Below are positions 36,110 through 49,300 of a stretch of DNA of 64,000 bases, piece by piece (within the stretch, counting starts at the first letter, position 1; each line of letters opens with the position of its first letter). The notes beneath the pieces were generated by a model. The model was not told the DNA's origin. It saw only the letters and a program-made list of their open reading frames with translations, and ran no database searches. Source of the DNA: Telmatactis stephensoni. Its lineage: Eukaryota > Cnidaria > Anthozoa > Actiniaria > Isophelliidae. The stretch is from positions 310,001 to 374,000 of the forward strand of contig JALIZF010001608.1 in assembly GCA_029948255.1 (NCBI GenBank), read 5' to 3'. A program made the translations under genes and the position numbers.

Positions 36110-36395
36110 CATTAAATAAATAAAAATAATTTTGTCGGCTTCTAGAGCGCATTTTCCATGGCGAAATGATCAAATGCGCTATAACTAAATCACATAAATC
36201 AAACATAAATGGATTAAGAATTCCAACTGGCAAGGAGGCAAACCAGTTGGCTATATTACAAGCATGGCCGAGAAACTGAATTTGAACTAATCGAAATCGG
36301 AACAAATTCAGTCTCAGCTAGTGGCCAGAGCGGGAATCGAACCTGGGACCGCCAGATTGCGAGACCAACGCTCTGACCACTCGGCCATGCTGCCT
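36110..36395 (-). mobile_element. tRNA-derived SINE
   Basis: Read on the minus strand from 36395: CAGCATGGCCGAGTGGTCAG (A box) and, about 40 bp on, GTCCCAGGTTCGATTCCCGC (B box). Together they make a Ser/Leu-tRNA-like head of about 75 bp. A tail continues through CAGTTTCTCGGCCATGC and AGCCAACTGGTTTGCCTCC to about 36110. The stems are imperfect, so it is not a functional tRNA gene. Confidence 0.6.
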
Positions 36396-39300
36396 CCTTT
36401 GTGCATGGTCCATTACAACTGAATGTTTAAGTAAAATAGAGTAAGCACACAACCACCACTGACAACTTCTATTCATCTATCAGGGACCGCGGAGCATCTT
36501 CAAAAGTGGTGGTGGTGGTGGTGGTGGGGCTGCTGCGGCGGATCTAGACCTTTTAAAAGGAGGGGACACAATTTTACAAACCACGGCGGGGGCGTAACCT
36601 CCTCAAACGCCCTTTTAAAGTAACATCGCAGGGGGTGAGGGCTGTAGCAGGCCATAAAATTGTGAGAGGCTAAAACAACCTATATTATGATTATCCTTTT
36701 TCGCGAGCGTAGCGAGCACGAAATTTGAACTAAGACGCGTCAATTTGACTAACAATTACGATAAAACCAACAACAACAAACATTTAGAAAGTAAAGCTTT
36801 GGGAACGTATATTGTCCTACACGTTTATATAGACAGAAGATAGAGAGAGTGAGAGAGAGAAAGAAAAATGTAAATAAGTAGGGCCGGCATTGCCCAGCTT
36901 TTCCTCAAAAATATAATGGTCCATTGACTAAGTAGACTACCCGTTCGAAAATACTTATGAAACACAGAGCAAGAGTTTTAAAAGTGGCATAACTTATCAC
37001 ATGAATATCGACATCATTCAAGGATATTGCAGGTGCTCCTTTTAAAACTGTGGTTTGTACACCAACTTCAACCTATTAACCCTTTGGTGCCGGTGCAATT
37101 TTTTTGGATTTTTTAACATTTTTAAGGATAAAACTTTCAAAAATTATCGTGACACTCCATATAAGGGGTTGTCAGGGAAACTATTGTTGTTCCAAAACAC
37201 TAAATGCACGGGGCTTTCCAGGAATGCCTGTCGAATTCGAGCGAGGTCACTCGTTGGTTTTGCGAACAGCGGGGCTTGAATTCGGCAAATATCTGGAAGT
37301 TCAGTTTTCTTGTGACAAATTAAACGTTTGAAAACAAACGGCTAAACGACCGAGAGACCATGCATGAACCGAACTCCCGCCATAAAACGCTGGCATGCGC
37401 ACATCTAGCCGATATCTGTATATCTAGCCGATTTAGTATTTTCATATATCCACGAATTTTTCATAGCTTTTTCATTTATATGATAGAGTAAAAGGACATA
37501 GAAAGAACTTGAGTTTGACGGTAAATAGAATTTGGGGGGAGGCCGGTCAAATTTCAAAGATATTTCTGTTTTTGTGCCGCCATTAGCAGGTTTGAAAAAT
37601 TCGAGTTACGATTTTCGAGTTACGCAATTTTCGAGTTACGCGCCCGGCCACGCCCATTTTGGTGAGGCAACGCCCACTTTGACATCTGTGCGTAACTCGA
37701 TGACAAACATCGTTGAAATCAAAGTCGAGTTACGTAACTCGAACTCAACAGAATGAAACTTTATTTTCGAGTTACGCGGTAATTCCGTAACTCGATTCAA
37801 AAAATTGAAAAATGTCCATAAGATGAGAGTTGTCTGATGTAAATAGAAGGCGAAACGACGTCACAGGGAGCTGAACTAAATTTTTATGATTAGGCAGGTA
37901 TGTGCGATGTCCTACTGTATCTCATTCTCATGTCAGACTGAATTCTACTGGGGCACGAGTAAACGCACTATGTGCGTCTAGTTAACTCGTGGATTGCAAA
38001 GCAACGAGTTATTGTGAGGAGTCGGGCGCGGGATATGCAAATGTATCACCCAGTCACTCACAAACCATATATAAGGGTAAACCTTTGAGCCCTAACAATT
38101 ATTGTTTATAGGATTTGTACATTATTTCGTTTGTGTCGCAGCGGCCCTCGATCACTATAACCCCAAATTGAGACCAACGCGTAGGAATTGGCTTTGACTA
38201 GAAATTAATGCCGCAATGTAAACAGGAAATGAGATTTAGTTGCTGCATACGGATTGTCGATCTTTCTCTCCGTCGTTCACTCATACACCTAATCTTGTCA
38301 GTGAAAGCTAGCGAGACATATTTGGGGTACAACTCTGGTTTAATTAGAAAGGAAGACCTAAGTAAGGAAAGTGGTCGAGCAAGGAAATCCTACTGAGAAC
38401 CAAACCGACTAAGGGAAGTCTTTGTAGTTGACCTGGCTATGGGGCGCCAATAGTGACAAAATATCAGAAAAAAATAAACATCAGGAAGTGCATATATTTA
38501 CCAAGAGTTATATATTTTGCAGGAATATATACATTGAAAAATATATATATCAAGAAAAAATTGTATATCATGATCACGCAAATATATATGCCAGGAAAAG
38601 TGATACTTGTAACCAGCGGTAAACAGCGGTGTACGCATGATCATTACGAACAGCAATAATCGAGATTGTACAAGTCCGACATATCGCCAGATTTTCAGGA
38701 AATCGATGTGTTACTATCATCATCAAAACTGGCACATAAATTATGAAACTGATCAACTAAATAAATAGGTCAAAAAAGTGGACTAAAAGAAAAAGAAAAA
38801 GAAATAGAAGAAAAAATAGTACCAAAAAAATAGAAAATAGAAAATGAAAAATAAAGAAAGTAAAGAAAAAAACGTGAATAACATATGGGTGAATCTAAGT
38901 GAGCTCAAATAGATAGGACTGTGGTCACGTATCGTACGGGGAACCGACGGAGAAGTCGAAATGTGGTGATCATTTTTTTAAAGAAACAGAAACAAATCTA
39001 CAAACTCTCAGCTCATACCCCCAGTGGCAAACAATTTACAGTCCCTTAAGACTCACATAGTTTTCCTCAATCTCGTGACTATAGCAAAATGAGTTCAAAT
39101 TCAAACAAAATCACAATTTATTATATCCATACAAATTGCTTTAAAATGACCAAAACTAAGACCATTTTAAATCGCTTACAGTCTAAAAAGATATGAAGAA
39201 GACAAATTTCTAAATACTACTAATTACTAAAATGCACTACTAAGAGAGAGAGAAAAAAAATATATATATATATATATCATAGACTATGAGAAATAGTTGG

Positions 39301-39661
39301 AGCACCAACAACCAAGCCACTAGCGAGTAGGATTCAAAATGATACTTGACGCTGATGCCAAGAAAAAATAGATACTGTAGTATTAATAAGTTGACATCTT
39401 GCGAACTACTTGCTGGTTCAGAACTCTTTAATAATTTAAACGTTTCGGCCTTATCGGCCTTCTTCATTACTTCACGTTATTTACCAGCAATACTAGGAGT
39501 GCGGTACTGTGAAAGCATGTATATTATATTTATATTTTGAGTGACTTGAGTTATTTCTAGTGATCTTATCGAATCTTAGATGCCGTACTGACAGTCAGTT
39601 AACCGGCTTCTGCAGTGTATATTCAAATTGAATAATAAAAAGATTAACACACTCTTTCCTC

Positions 39662-39818
39662 GTGAATTATCGGGATTTACCTTCACTCGTTCACTAACAA
39701 TGAACTCGAAATTTTCTCATACTGCACTCGGCTAACGCCTCAGTAGCCGCAGTAGTATTTAAAATTTCTCGTTCATTAATTGTTAGCGAACTCGTACCGG
39801 TAAATCTCGATAACTCAC
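39662..39818. mobile_element. Fold-back element with GTGA(A/G)TTATCG termini
   Basis: GTGAATTATCGGGATTTACC on the left against GGTAAATCTCGATAACTCAC on the right. Most of the 157 bp folds. Confidence 0.8.
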
Positions 39819-39919
39819 TGAATTGCTCAGTCGAGTGCATTAACTTCTAAATATTTCCCTTGAAATAAAATATATAATAGCCTTAAAACGTTGGTTTTAA
39901 AATTTAGCTGCCATAGACA

Positions 39920-40195
39920 ATCTCGGACATAACTGTTAGGACTAATTTCGGCTCTTTAGGATCTTTCTTTTGTTCCTCAGGCTTGATACTTCCAACCCCT
40001 CCCCCTCCCCATACACTTTTTGTAATAGTTGTGAGTGTACTTGCAAACTGAACAGCCACCATTCGGCTTCAACATTGAGAGGGGGGAGAGGGGGATTGCA
40101 TGACAAATTATTTGAAAACCTTGAATTCTTCCAGCATTAACATGAAATCATGTTAGAAACTGAAAAAGTCCTAACGGGTTTTGTCCACTGAAATC
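39920..40195. repeat. Dispersed repeat, copy near the transporter 3' end
   Basis: It shares CTGTTAGGACTAATTTCGGC, GTACTTGCAAACTGAACAGC and GGGGGATTGCATGA with 47840-48095 and 54885-55138. The copy here is the most diverged. It lies 170-440 bp past the transporter stop codon. Confidence 0.8.
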
Positions 40196-40361
40196 GTCCA
40201 CGGAGGAGGTGTTTACAAAAATGGTTTTTGTTGGTTGTAAATGACTATTTTAGTTTGCTAAATCTAATGTAAAACATTAATTTTGTATTCGCCATACGAC
40301 CAAAGAACAAACCAATTGCACAAAGTAACATTAACATTAACATTTTTCAATTAATTTCTAT

Positions 40362-43300
40362 CTAAAATTGTGATTCTTTAAGAAGTGTTTCATCGACAGC
40401 CGGTGTTTCGACGTTATTTGGTTCATTGTTTGGTTGGGGTTGGTCAGTGGTATGATGTTCTTGGTCAACATCTAGGCGTCGGTATCTCTCATGGAACGAA
40501 AGCATGATGGGAAAGCAACCAGCACAAGCACCAAACATACACCAGTTCATCCAAACAGTACCTGGAAAAAAATACAAAAACACCATTAAACTACCTGGTC
40601 ATGAAAGAGACGTTGGACTAGTGGGAGCAGGGGCATGGATACATAGGAGAAAATAACTGAAAGAGATATCAATAAAGTTCCTATTAGCCTCTCCTCTCTA
40701 TAATATAATACTGTTATACTGCAAGAGAACAATCGCTGTAAAAACTGAAAAAAAAATCGCTGAGTAAATATAGTAAATGAATTCTACTGATGCAAGATTT
40801 TAGAGATACAAGTTGTGAAAGTACGTAGTTAATGCCACCACTCTTAACTATTGAGTTATAGTGTATATAGGCCGGGGCGTAAGAGTGAAGAGAAACGTAC
40901 AGAGCAGGATCTTTGACGTTTGAGTGTGTGTGTTGCACGGATGAAGGATACATAGGTTTAGGGAATATATCCATGTTTTATGTGGGTATGGGTTATGAAG
41001 TAGTTGTAGGATGTTACAGTGGTGTAGTGTTGTCGGGGTACATAGGTTTAGGGAATACATCCGTGTTTTATGTGGGTATGGGTTATGAAGTAGTTGTAGG
41101 ATGTTACAGTGATGTGGTGTTGTCGGGGTACATAGGTTTAGGGAATACATCCGTGTTTTATGTGGGTATGGGTTATGAAGTAGTTGTAGGATGTTACAGT
41201 GGTGTAGTGTTGTCGGGGTACATAGGTTTAGGGAATACATCCGTGTTTTATGTGGGTATGGGTTATGAAGTAGTTGTAGGATGTTACAGTGGTGTGGTGT
41301 TGTATTTACAGGGAGGGGGGCTGGTGGAAATATGGAGGGGGGACATCATTTTTCATGCACACACTGCATTATTGTTATAAGAGAATGTATGTGGAAAGGG
41401 GGGTGGGGCCATCAAAAATTGTGCATCACATTTAATTTCTCATTTCCACCACCCCCCCTCCCTGTAAATAATGACCGGTCTCTTAAGGGTTGTATGTGTA
41501 TATATTGCATTAGAACGAGAACATTGTAACTTGGTTTCGACTGGGGGGTGGAGGAGGGATGAGCAACACAACCCACAAGTTGAAAAGAGATGTGTTATGT
41601 CCTACCGACACCAGGTATTGCCAGGACAAGCAGGAAAAGGACTGTAAAAGTATTATTAATTAAGGTAAGCAGTCCTGTAGTCACTCCTTCTGCTACTGGG
41701 TAAGTAGTTTCTACTGTCAGCTCATAGAACAATGGTATGGTGCCACTGACAAAGAACCCTCCAAGAATACTGGATATGTAAAGTGAGCCTGAAAACAGAT
41801 TAAAATCAGTAAATCTCTTAACTGAGTTTTAAAAAGCCCCAAATTATGAAGGGGGGTTGGCAAGTGAAGGAAGCCCATTTAAGTCCTTGCTGAATGTTAT
41901 AGTTTTATTTTGTTTTTGGTGGAAGAGTCAGTGGAAAGCCTCTCCTTTCTTCATCTAGCCTTTAACCTTCCCTGACCACACCCTTTGTCTTGAATTTCGA
42001 TAAAAGACCTCGCACTTGTACAAGTAAAGAATATACTATATATAACGGCATATTTCGAACAGGATGCTCATCATCAGAGAAGTCACTTTTGATATGTCTA
42101 AATTGGAAATTAAACAGAACAAATGTATAATAAAAAATCAGATGATCCGAGCGGGACCCACGACAGCTCGATTTCATGACGGGTGCTCTGCCAACGGAGC
42201 CGTACCAAAGCAACTACAGTGGAGAGGGGTGACAAGTGAACATCGATTTTTTGCCATACATTGCTCCCAGTCCTCGATCTCCGACTGTAAAGAAGTAAAG
42301 AATACTAATGAGAATTTCTTTATATATACTGAAAAAACTCATATGTCACGTTCCATCACTGAGGATGTCGAATGACAAATACAAGACGTACGTCTTTCGA
42401 ACGGTTATTGACACACTACTGGGACAAATACACTTATAAAAGATAGAGATTAAAAAGAGAAAACTGACAAAAAATCCCCGAGAAAACCAAACCCAGCCAA
42501 GCAGCCGAACATTGAGCCAAAGGGCGTTCTCGATGACTTAATGGTAAAAATAAGCTAGTTTATCTAGTCAATGCCTATTGTTGTGTAAATTCTTTATCTA
42601 ATTATCAATTAGACAACAGAAAGCCGCGCGCCCATGGCGTTATAGACGCACGAGAGAAAATATAAAGAACAATTAACAAACGTAAGAGTGGCACGAGGCG
42701 TAGTTTGTTAAGAGTTCTTTATATTTTCTCAAGTGCGTCTATAACGCAATGGGCAAGCGACTTTCTGTTGTCTAATTGATTTATAACAGAGCCTAGAACG
42801 TTAAAAACGGAGCCGTGCAGCCCATGGGGAAATAGTTCATAGATTTTTCAGCCAATCAGAGCGCGCGTTATATGTGTCGCCATCTTAAAAACGAACAATT
42901 TGAAAAAACGATGACGAAGATAGAGCGCGCGCAGTGCAGCCCATGGGCAAATAGTTCATAGCTTTCTGGCCAATCAGAGTGCGCATAAGATTGTAGCTAT
43001 GTTATAAAGTCTTTAGGTAAATAGCATATCAAACTTATTCCTTATATCAATGAACATTTGCTAAAGCTAGAGTCCAGGCCCTTTACCAGCAGCCAGTATT
43101 TTTTTCAGCAGTCTTGAGCTTCGATACAATTTATTATTCTGCTATTTACTAAAACACCTCTAAGGCCTGACCGATCAAGTAGCTCTTTTACCATCGCCTC
43201 CAAAGCAGATTCGTAGCTCATTCCTTCTTTTTTCATGCGGTCCATTTTCTTGGATAAAGTGTAAATTAGGAAACTAAAATGCAAAATGTTTTTTTAATAA

Positions 43301-46300
43301 ATTTTTTCAACAAGGAACAGGCAAAATGGACATAATTTTGAACTTACTTATTGATCTCGTGTGTAAACATTGGTGAATTGCCACCAGAAAACCCTTGATT
43401 TTCTTCGGAGTCTTCGTCCCCTGCAGCGTCAACTAGGGTAACACTTGATAGGAAGCTTAAGGTCAAAATTACTAACCATATACCTTTTGACCGCATTTTG
43501 CCGTAGTTTAATTTTGCTCAATAATTGCGTATTTGGTATCAAAACACGCCTAAAATAGTGACGTATTCGAATTTGGCGGTAGGTTATTGAATTACACAAT
43601 TGCCAGGGGAGTCTGGGTTATTTTCTATCGTGTACCGTCACGCACTCATACATCGCTTTGTAAATTTTAGCTCCGATTAACCACAAAGAATCGCAAAATG
43701 CCGTGGTTTAATTTTATTATTTTTTCTTGAAATACTAACTGATCTATTCCTTTGGCATTACTTTATCATATTCGGTTGGTAGGTTTTTGGATTTCTTCAA
43801 CACAAAAGAGTAATTCACAAAAATATAGCAGAAATCGTGCTATTTGAAGCGGTTTGCGGCCTGATACGAGCCTCAAATACGCGATGCGTGACCTTTCGTA
43901 CTTTTTGTTAAGCGTAAGTTTGATATGTGTTATATATCCCAAAACGTTCACTCACTGTAAACTCCTTATAATTCTCGTTTCACTATAAATTCACATGTAT
44001 TACCTCAAAGGCATCTCTGACTAACTCTGTTGACCCTCTAGCCTCCTCCGCAGGCAACTGTTCGCTTTTTCGCTTTGGGCCTCCTGTGTTTTAGGCACGT
44101 AGTGGCCTGGACGCCAGGCGAGAAAAGGCGAAAGGTGGCTGTTCAGTTTGCAAGTACACTCACTCACTCACTCCCTCCTCCTTTTCGTCCCCACTCTTTT
44201 TTCTTCTCAAAAGTTCGCACAGGAAGCCCAAAAGGTTGCCTGCGGAGGAGGCTAGGTCAACCCGTGGTCCTAACATTATTGCCTAATTAACATATATCCA
44301 TATATGGTGTAGGTGTACAATTACACTTTATCACAATAGCTAAAAATATGAAGGGCGTACGTGTGCTGAGAGTGAAAACAAGAGAGCCAAGCCCTGGCCA
44401 AAGCCTGTCATCAATAACTCAGCCACTTGAATGAATTGATGGCATTTAATTCAAAAAATCAAGTTCAGATTTTTGTTTTGAAATAGATAAATAACTTACT
44501 GTTGTCAAAGGGAATCATCTTTAAACACAGCAAACAAAACCACAGGAAACAAACTGATGACCCAACAAACAAAAGCACCAACAAAGCTTTCTTTTGTCTT
44601 TTCAATAGATTCGAGTCAGAACATCTGTAATCAATAAAACACCAATTAAAGACATCAAACACTGGAAATATGTGAACAAGAAATTAATTATGCTAGGACT
44701 CTGCCAGCCAGTAAATGAGTTGTCTCACCGACAGGGGTAAATAGGGTATAATTTTCTTGAAATTCTTTGCAATGCAATGCTGACGAAAGAAGAATATTGC
44801 AAGTTGCTTGCGAGATGTCGGACATTCGCAACTTTCTTTGCAACTCTTGTTTTGTCTTTGATAAAACCAGTTATGTCAGCGGTCACTGTGCTCTGTTGGA
44901 TAGGCCATTTAGGACGTTAATTATATTGCAAGTTGCAAGGAGGGTGTTGCACGCGCAATATCTTTTCTGCAACTTGCAACGCAACGGCGTTGCAATGCAA
45001 TGTTGCAAGAAAAATTGCCTGGTTTAACAAGGGCTTTAGTCATTTGGCTTTGAGAGGGAGGTGAGGGGGAGGTTTGTTGTACTAAAGTTCAAAAGTCTTT
45101 ACTTAGCTAGAAGCACGCCTGCACCAATTCCAGCCATGGTCGCATAAAAGCCAATCCAAGCTGCTTGCCACTATAAACAATAATAGCATCAATAACCTGA
45201 GATGGGATGGTAGATGATGAAATACGCCAACTTACTACAGTCTTTGTTCACAATATAGACAATGCAGGACACAGTGTAATAACAGACATCGAGAGAAACG
45301 AAACATTTACCTGGGTTATGTTAAACGTCTCTAGGTTAACAGCTAACGATCCACCCCATCCACTGTACACGCCTAAACAAACAATAATGGTTAGAAGACT
45401 TGATCATAAGCACTGAATTAGAAGATTGATCATATGCAAATAGAAAAACTGATAATAAGCAATTAGAAGAATTGATCCTACGCAAATAGAAAGCTTGATC
45501 ATACGCAATTCGAAGACTTGAACATACGCAAATAGAAGACTTAATCATAAGCAATTACAAGACTTGGTGGTAACATACGCAATTAGAAGACTTGATCATA
45601 AGCAAGTAGAAGATTGATCATACGCAGTTGGAAAACCTTATCATAAACAGAAGATTTTATTATATAAGCAATTAGAAGACTTGTGTATACATTTCGAACA
45701 TTTAATGGATGTACCTGTAGTCACACCATAAACAAAAGAAATAATCCAAAATTGTGGATTTCTACACAGAAATAAATAATAAAACACTTAGTTCAATATC
45801 ACAGCTCACCACAGTAACTCCACGACGCTTGTTTCATGTCACCCCACTCCACTATCACTCCTTATGAGTAATACGTACCTTATGAGTTTCTTGAAACCAG
45901 CACAATAATCTAGGCGATTTTCATTGGCTGAAATGCTGGGTGCAGTTGGGGGTTTGTTAGGGAAGTAGATAAGAACTGCCAGGAACAGCAAGCTAACAAC
46001 ACCAAACTCTGTGTACATAAAAGGTTGATTTAATTGGCAAGGATTTCTTCAAACAATGAGGGACTTGCACTAACTAGTTACGTGGGTCTATCTCCCCTAT
46101 ATCAAGCAGTACCGTCAAAATGAATGCCAGAAATAGAAAGAGCACCTCGACGTTTTGTAAAAGTGCAAAGTTTCAGTTTATAAGATGAATAAGGGAAAAA
46201 ATAACAGCAAATTCAAGATTAGATATTTTCTTAAGATTCATTTGGAAAATGGCTTTGGATGACACGAGCTTTAAGTCCCCCATTCAGAGCAATCGAATAG

Positions 46301-49300
46301 AAAACTAGTCTTCACGCTGTAGTAAGAAAGGTGGAGAATAGATGGGAGTGTATCAGGTAACTCACCGACGTAGAGTAGTAGCATGATTTCATTTCTGCTT
46401 TCCTTTAACAATTCTTCTTTAGCTTTAGAAATAAATCGTTAGATGTTAAAACGTAAGCCAATCCATGACTAAAACAAACTGAAACATGCAAGAGACCGTA
46501 ATAGTAAGAGGTCGGAACTCGGTATTGATGTTAGTAACAATGCCATCGCGCGCGCAAGGCTCTCGAACAATAGAATTTTATTTTTGACGTGCGCGCGGAC
46601 GGGACCTTTTGCTTTTCAATTTAGCAATCATATTCTGTTTGAGAGCCTTGCGTGCGCGATGGCGTTGTTACTAAAAATAACCTTAGTTGCCACGAACATC
46701 GCACAGACATCACATCGAACATACTGAGTATCGCTCTCTTAGTATTATCGTCTCTTGACTGAAAATACAATCATTTGTTTGGGAAACAGAAAGTTCACAT
46801 TCTATTGGTTCTTAGAGCATGCGTTATTTAACAAATAGATTCCATTTTTCCATAGAAGACGTCAAAATGTGACGAGAACAAATTGGCCAGTATGGCTTCT
46901 GTGCACGTATTTTTACATCTATATTTATGCCATTATTGTTTGCTATAAACATATTAAGCCTGGTTTACATAAGCGACGCAAATGCAAATGCAAATGTGTA
47001 TGCGTGAACTTGAGAAACGCAAGGAATGGAAAGTTTTTCATTTAAGTTTTTACAGGAGCCCATTGTTGTGGGTCGGGATTTGTGCAAATTAAGCCATATC
47101 ATCGTATCTTTGTCTTCGTAAAAAGCTCAATTGCGCATGCGTATCTACTTAATCCTTGCACTTGCCGTTTGTATGAACATATTCTTGCGTTTACATTTTG
47201 TCACTCGTATAAACCATGCTCTACATTCTCTGCATATAAATCTCTTACCTTTTAGAGTTACGTTTGTATATCTTGCAAGTGCTAAACTGAGAGACAAGAA
47301 AAGAGGAAGGACTGTTTCATATTGGTTTGAACCTTGAGTCCTATTGTAAATTTACCCGCCTTTGGGCGAATCCATTAAATAAATAAATTAAATAAAGAAT
47401 GTAATTAGCGCAGTGCTTATTAGTTTTGTAGCTGCTTAACTCTTATCTTTATCTAAAGCATTAATTCAGTCGTCCTACTCATTCAGTCCAAGAGACCATA
47501 ATACTAAGAGAGCGAAACTCAGTATTGATGTCTGTGCGATGTTCGCGGTGACTAAGGCTATTTTTAGTAACTTCGCCAGTCGCGCGCGCAAGGCCCTCAA
47601 CCAATAGAATTTGCTTTTTGGCGTGCGCGCGGAAGGGACCGTTTGAATTCTATTGTTTAAGTGCCTTGCGCGCGCGATGGCGAAGTTACTAAAAACAGCC
47701 TTAGCCGCCACGAACATCGCACAAACATTAATGCTGAGTTTCGCTCTCTTAGTATTATGGTCTCTTGTTGAGTCCTATATTCGGTCGTTCACTCACTCGT
47801 TTGTTTGATCTGTCATTCCTCAGTAGTTTTTCTAATTTCACCTACATTCTCGGACATACTGTAACTGTTAGGACTAATTTCGGCCATTTAAGATCTTCCC
47901 TCTTGTTGCTCGGAATACTCAACCACGCCCATGTAGTACTTGCAAACTGAACAGCCATCATTCGGCTTGAACACTTAGAGGGGGAGAGGGGGATTGCATG
48001 AAAAAATATTTGAAAACCTTGAATTCTTCCAGCAATGACATGAAATTATGTTAGAAACTGAAAACGTCAAGTAACAGGTTTTGTCTGAAATTGTAGTACG
48101 TGTTTCCTGAATGGTTCAGGGTTCGTTCGTTCGTTCTTTCATTTATACGTCCCTTTGTTCATTCATTCATTCATGGTCTATCATTCCCTAGTAGTTTTTC
48201 TATTCTCACCTAGTGTTTCCTGAGTGGTTCAGTGTTCTAGGATACAACGCGTCAAGTTTTGTTTTAACGTCCGTAACAAATCCAGGACCAATCAAAAACG
48301 ACATGGCCATACCCAATGGCCCGCACAGCGACGTTATGGACGTTGCTGTTGCTCTTTGGTGTGGAGGGAACCAATAAGTTGACAGTACTGTAGGTCCTGC
48401 TTGTGAAACGGGTCCTGCCAAACCGTTAAGAAACTGGCCAATACCCATAGGCCTGAAATTTATTGATATATACTAGATCCTACACACCATAGAAAATACA
48501 TTCAATTACCGCAATGTCTCATGGGAAGAGACAACTGAATACCACCGAATTAATATATACAACGGCTTTCCCCTATGCTTTCTGATTGGCTGTATTTTCT
48601 ATGGTGTGGAATAAAACCTGTTACCAGTGGAAATTCTACAATATCCAGGTCAGGGTTTCCGTAGGAAAATTAATATGACCAATTAGAATTTGAAATTATA
48701 AGAATTAATAAGTATCTGTTGACGTGAATTTTGACTAAAGAGAAAGTAGATTTAGTTTGAGTCAGCAGCAAATTCGAGTTAACCGAGTTTGAGTGAAAAT
48801 GTGGTTAGATTAAGAACGAGTGGAAACTAATCAGAATTTGTTTGAGATGCGGAGAACTCGAGTAAGCGAGGTCCTACTGTGTCTCAGAATATTATACTTA
48901 CAGATACTTACCATATACAGTATCGAGGATCAGACGTGACGCACCTCAGCCCAGTCCCTACCCACATGAACGCAACCGATACCAAGAGACTGATTTTCAG
49001 TCCTTTGACGTCCATCATCCATGCGAAAACCATCATGGTGAATATATACGTAATGGGGTCCATACTGGCTAATATAGCTATCTCCGTGTTCGACCATTGG
49101 AAGACTTCTTTAGCTGTAGTAGCAATAGGGCCGTAGGCATTCCATGCACAGTACTGACTAAACGCAGTCAACGCAAATATGAACACAATCCAAAAACGTC
49201 GTTTGTATACACGTATTTCGCGAGGGGTGTTGTCTTCATTGTTGTCTGTACTCTGCCGGATATGCAGTTCTTCTACTAATCTCTCATTGGTTGAATTATC

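Larger units (their letters stand above)
33477..40361. other. Intergenic region between the calcyphosin cluster and the transporter
   Basis: About 6.9 kb without a supported gene. It contains MITE-like units (34232-34393, 34802-34980, 39662-39818), TTTGAATAACAAC tandem repeats near 35330-35470 and a tRNA-SINE at about 36110-36395. CGAGTTACG repeats lie at 37600-37790. Open frames here lack splice context. The two flanking genes converge on this space. Confidence 0.55.

Noticed and set aside
36319..36395. Possible genuine tRNA gene on the minus strand
   Set aside because: A and B boxes are present, but the anticodon and T stems do not pair and a SINE-like tail follows.
37076..37110. TTAACCCTTTGGTGCC, which looks like a piggyBac-type end next to TTAA
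   Set aside because: No matching inverted end followed by TTAA was found downstream, so it remains a chance motif or a lone relic.
44767..45027. 86-codon plus-strand frame repeated at 51141-51401
   Set aside because: It occurs twice only because of the segmental duplication. It is rich in TTGCAA repeats, lies in an intron of the minus-strand gene and has no protein motif.
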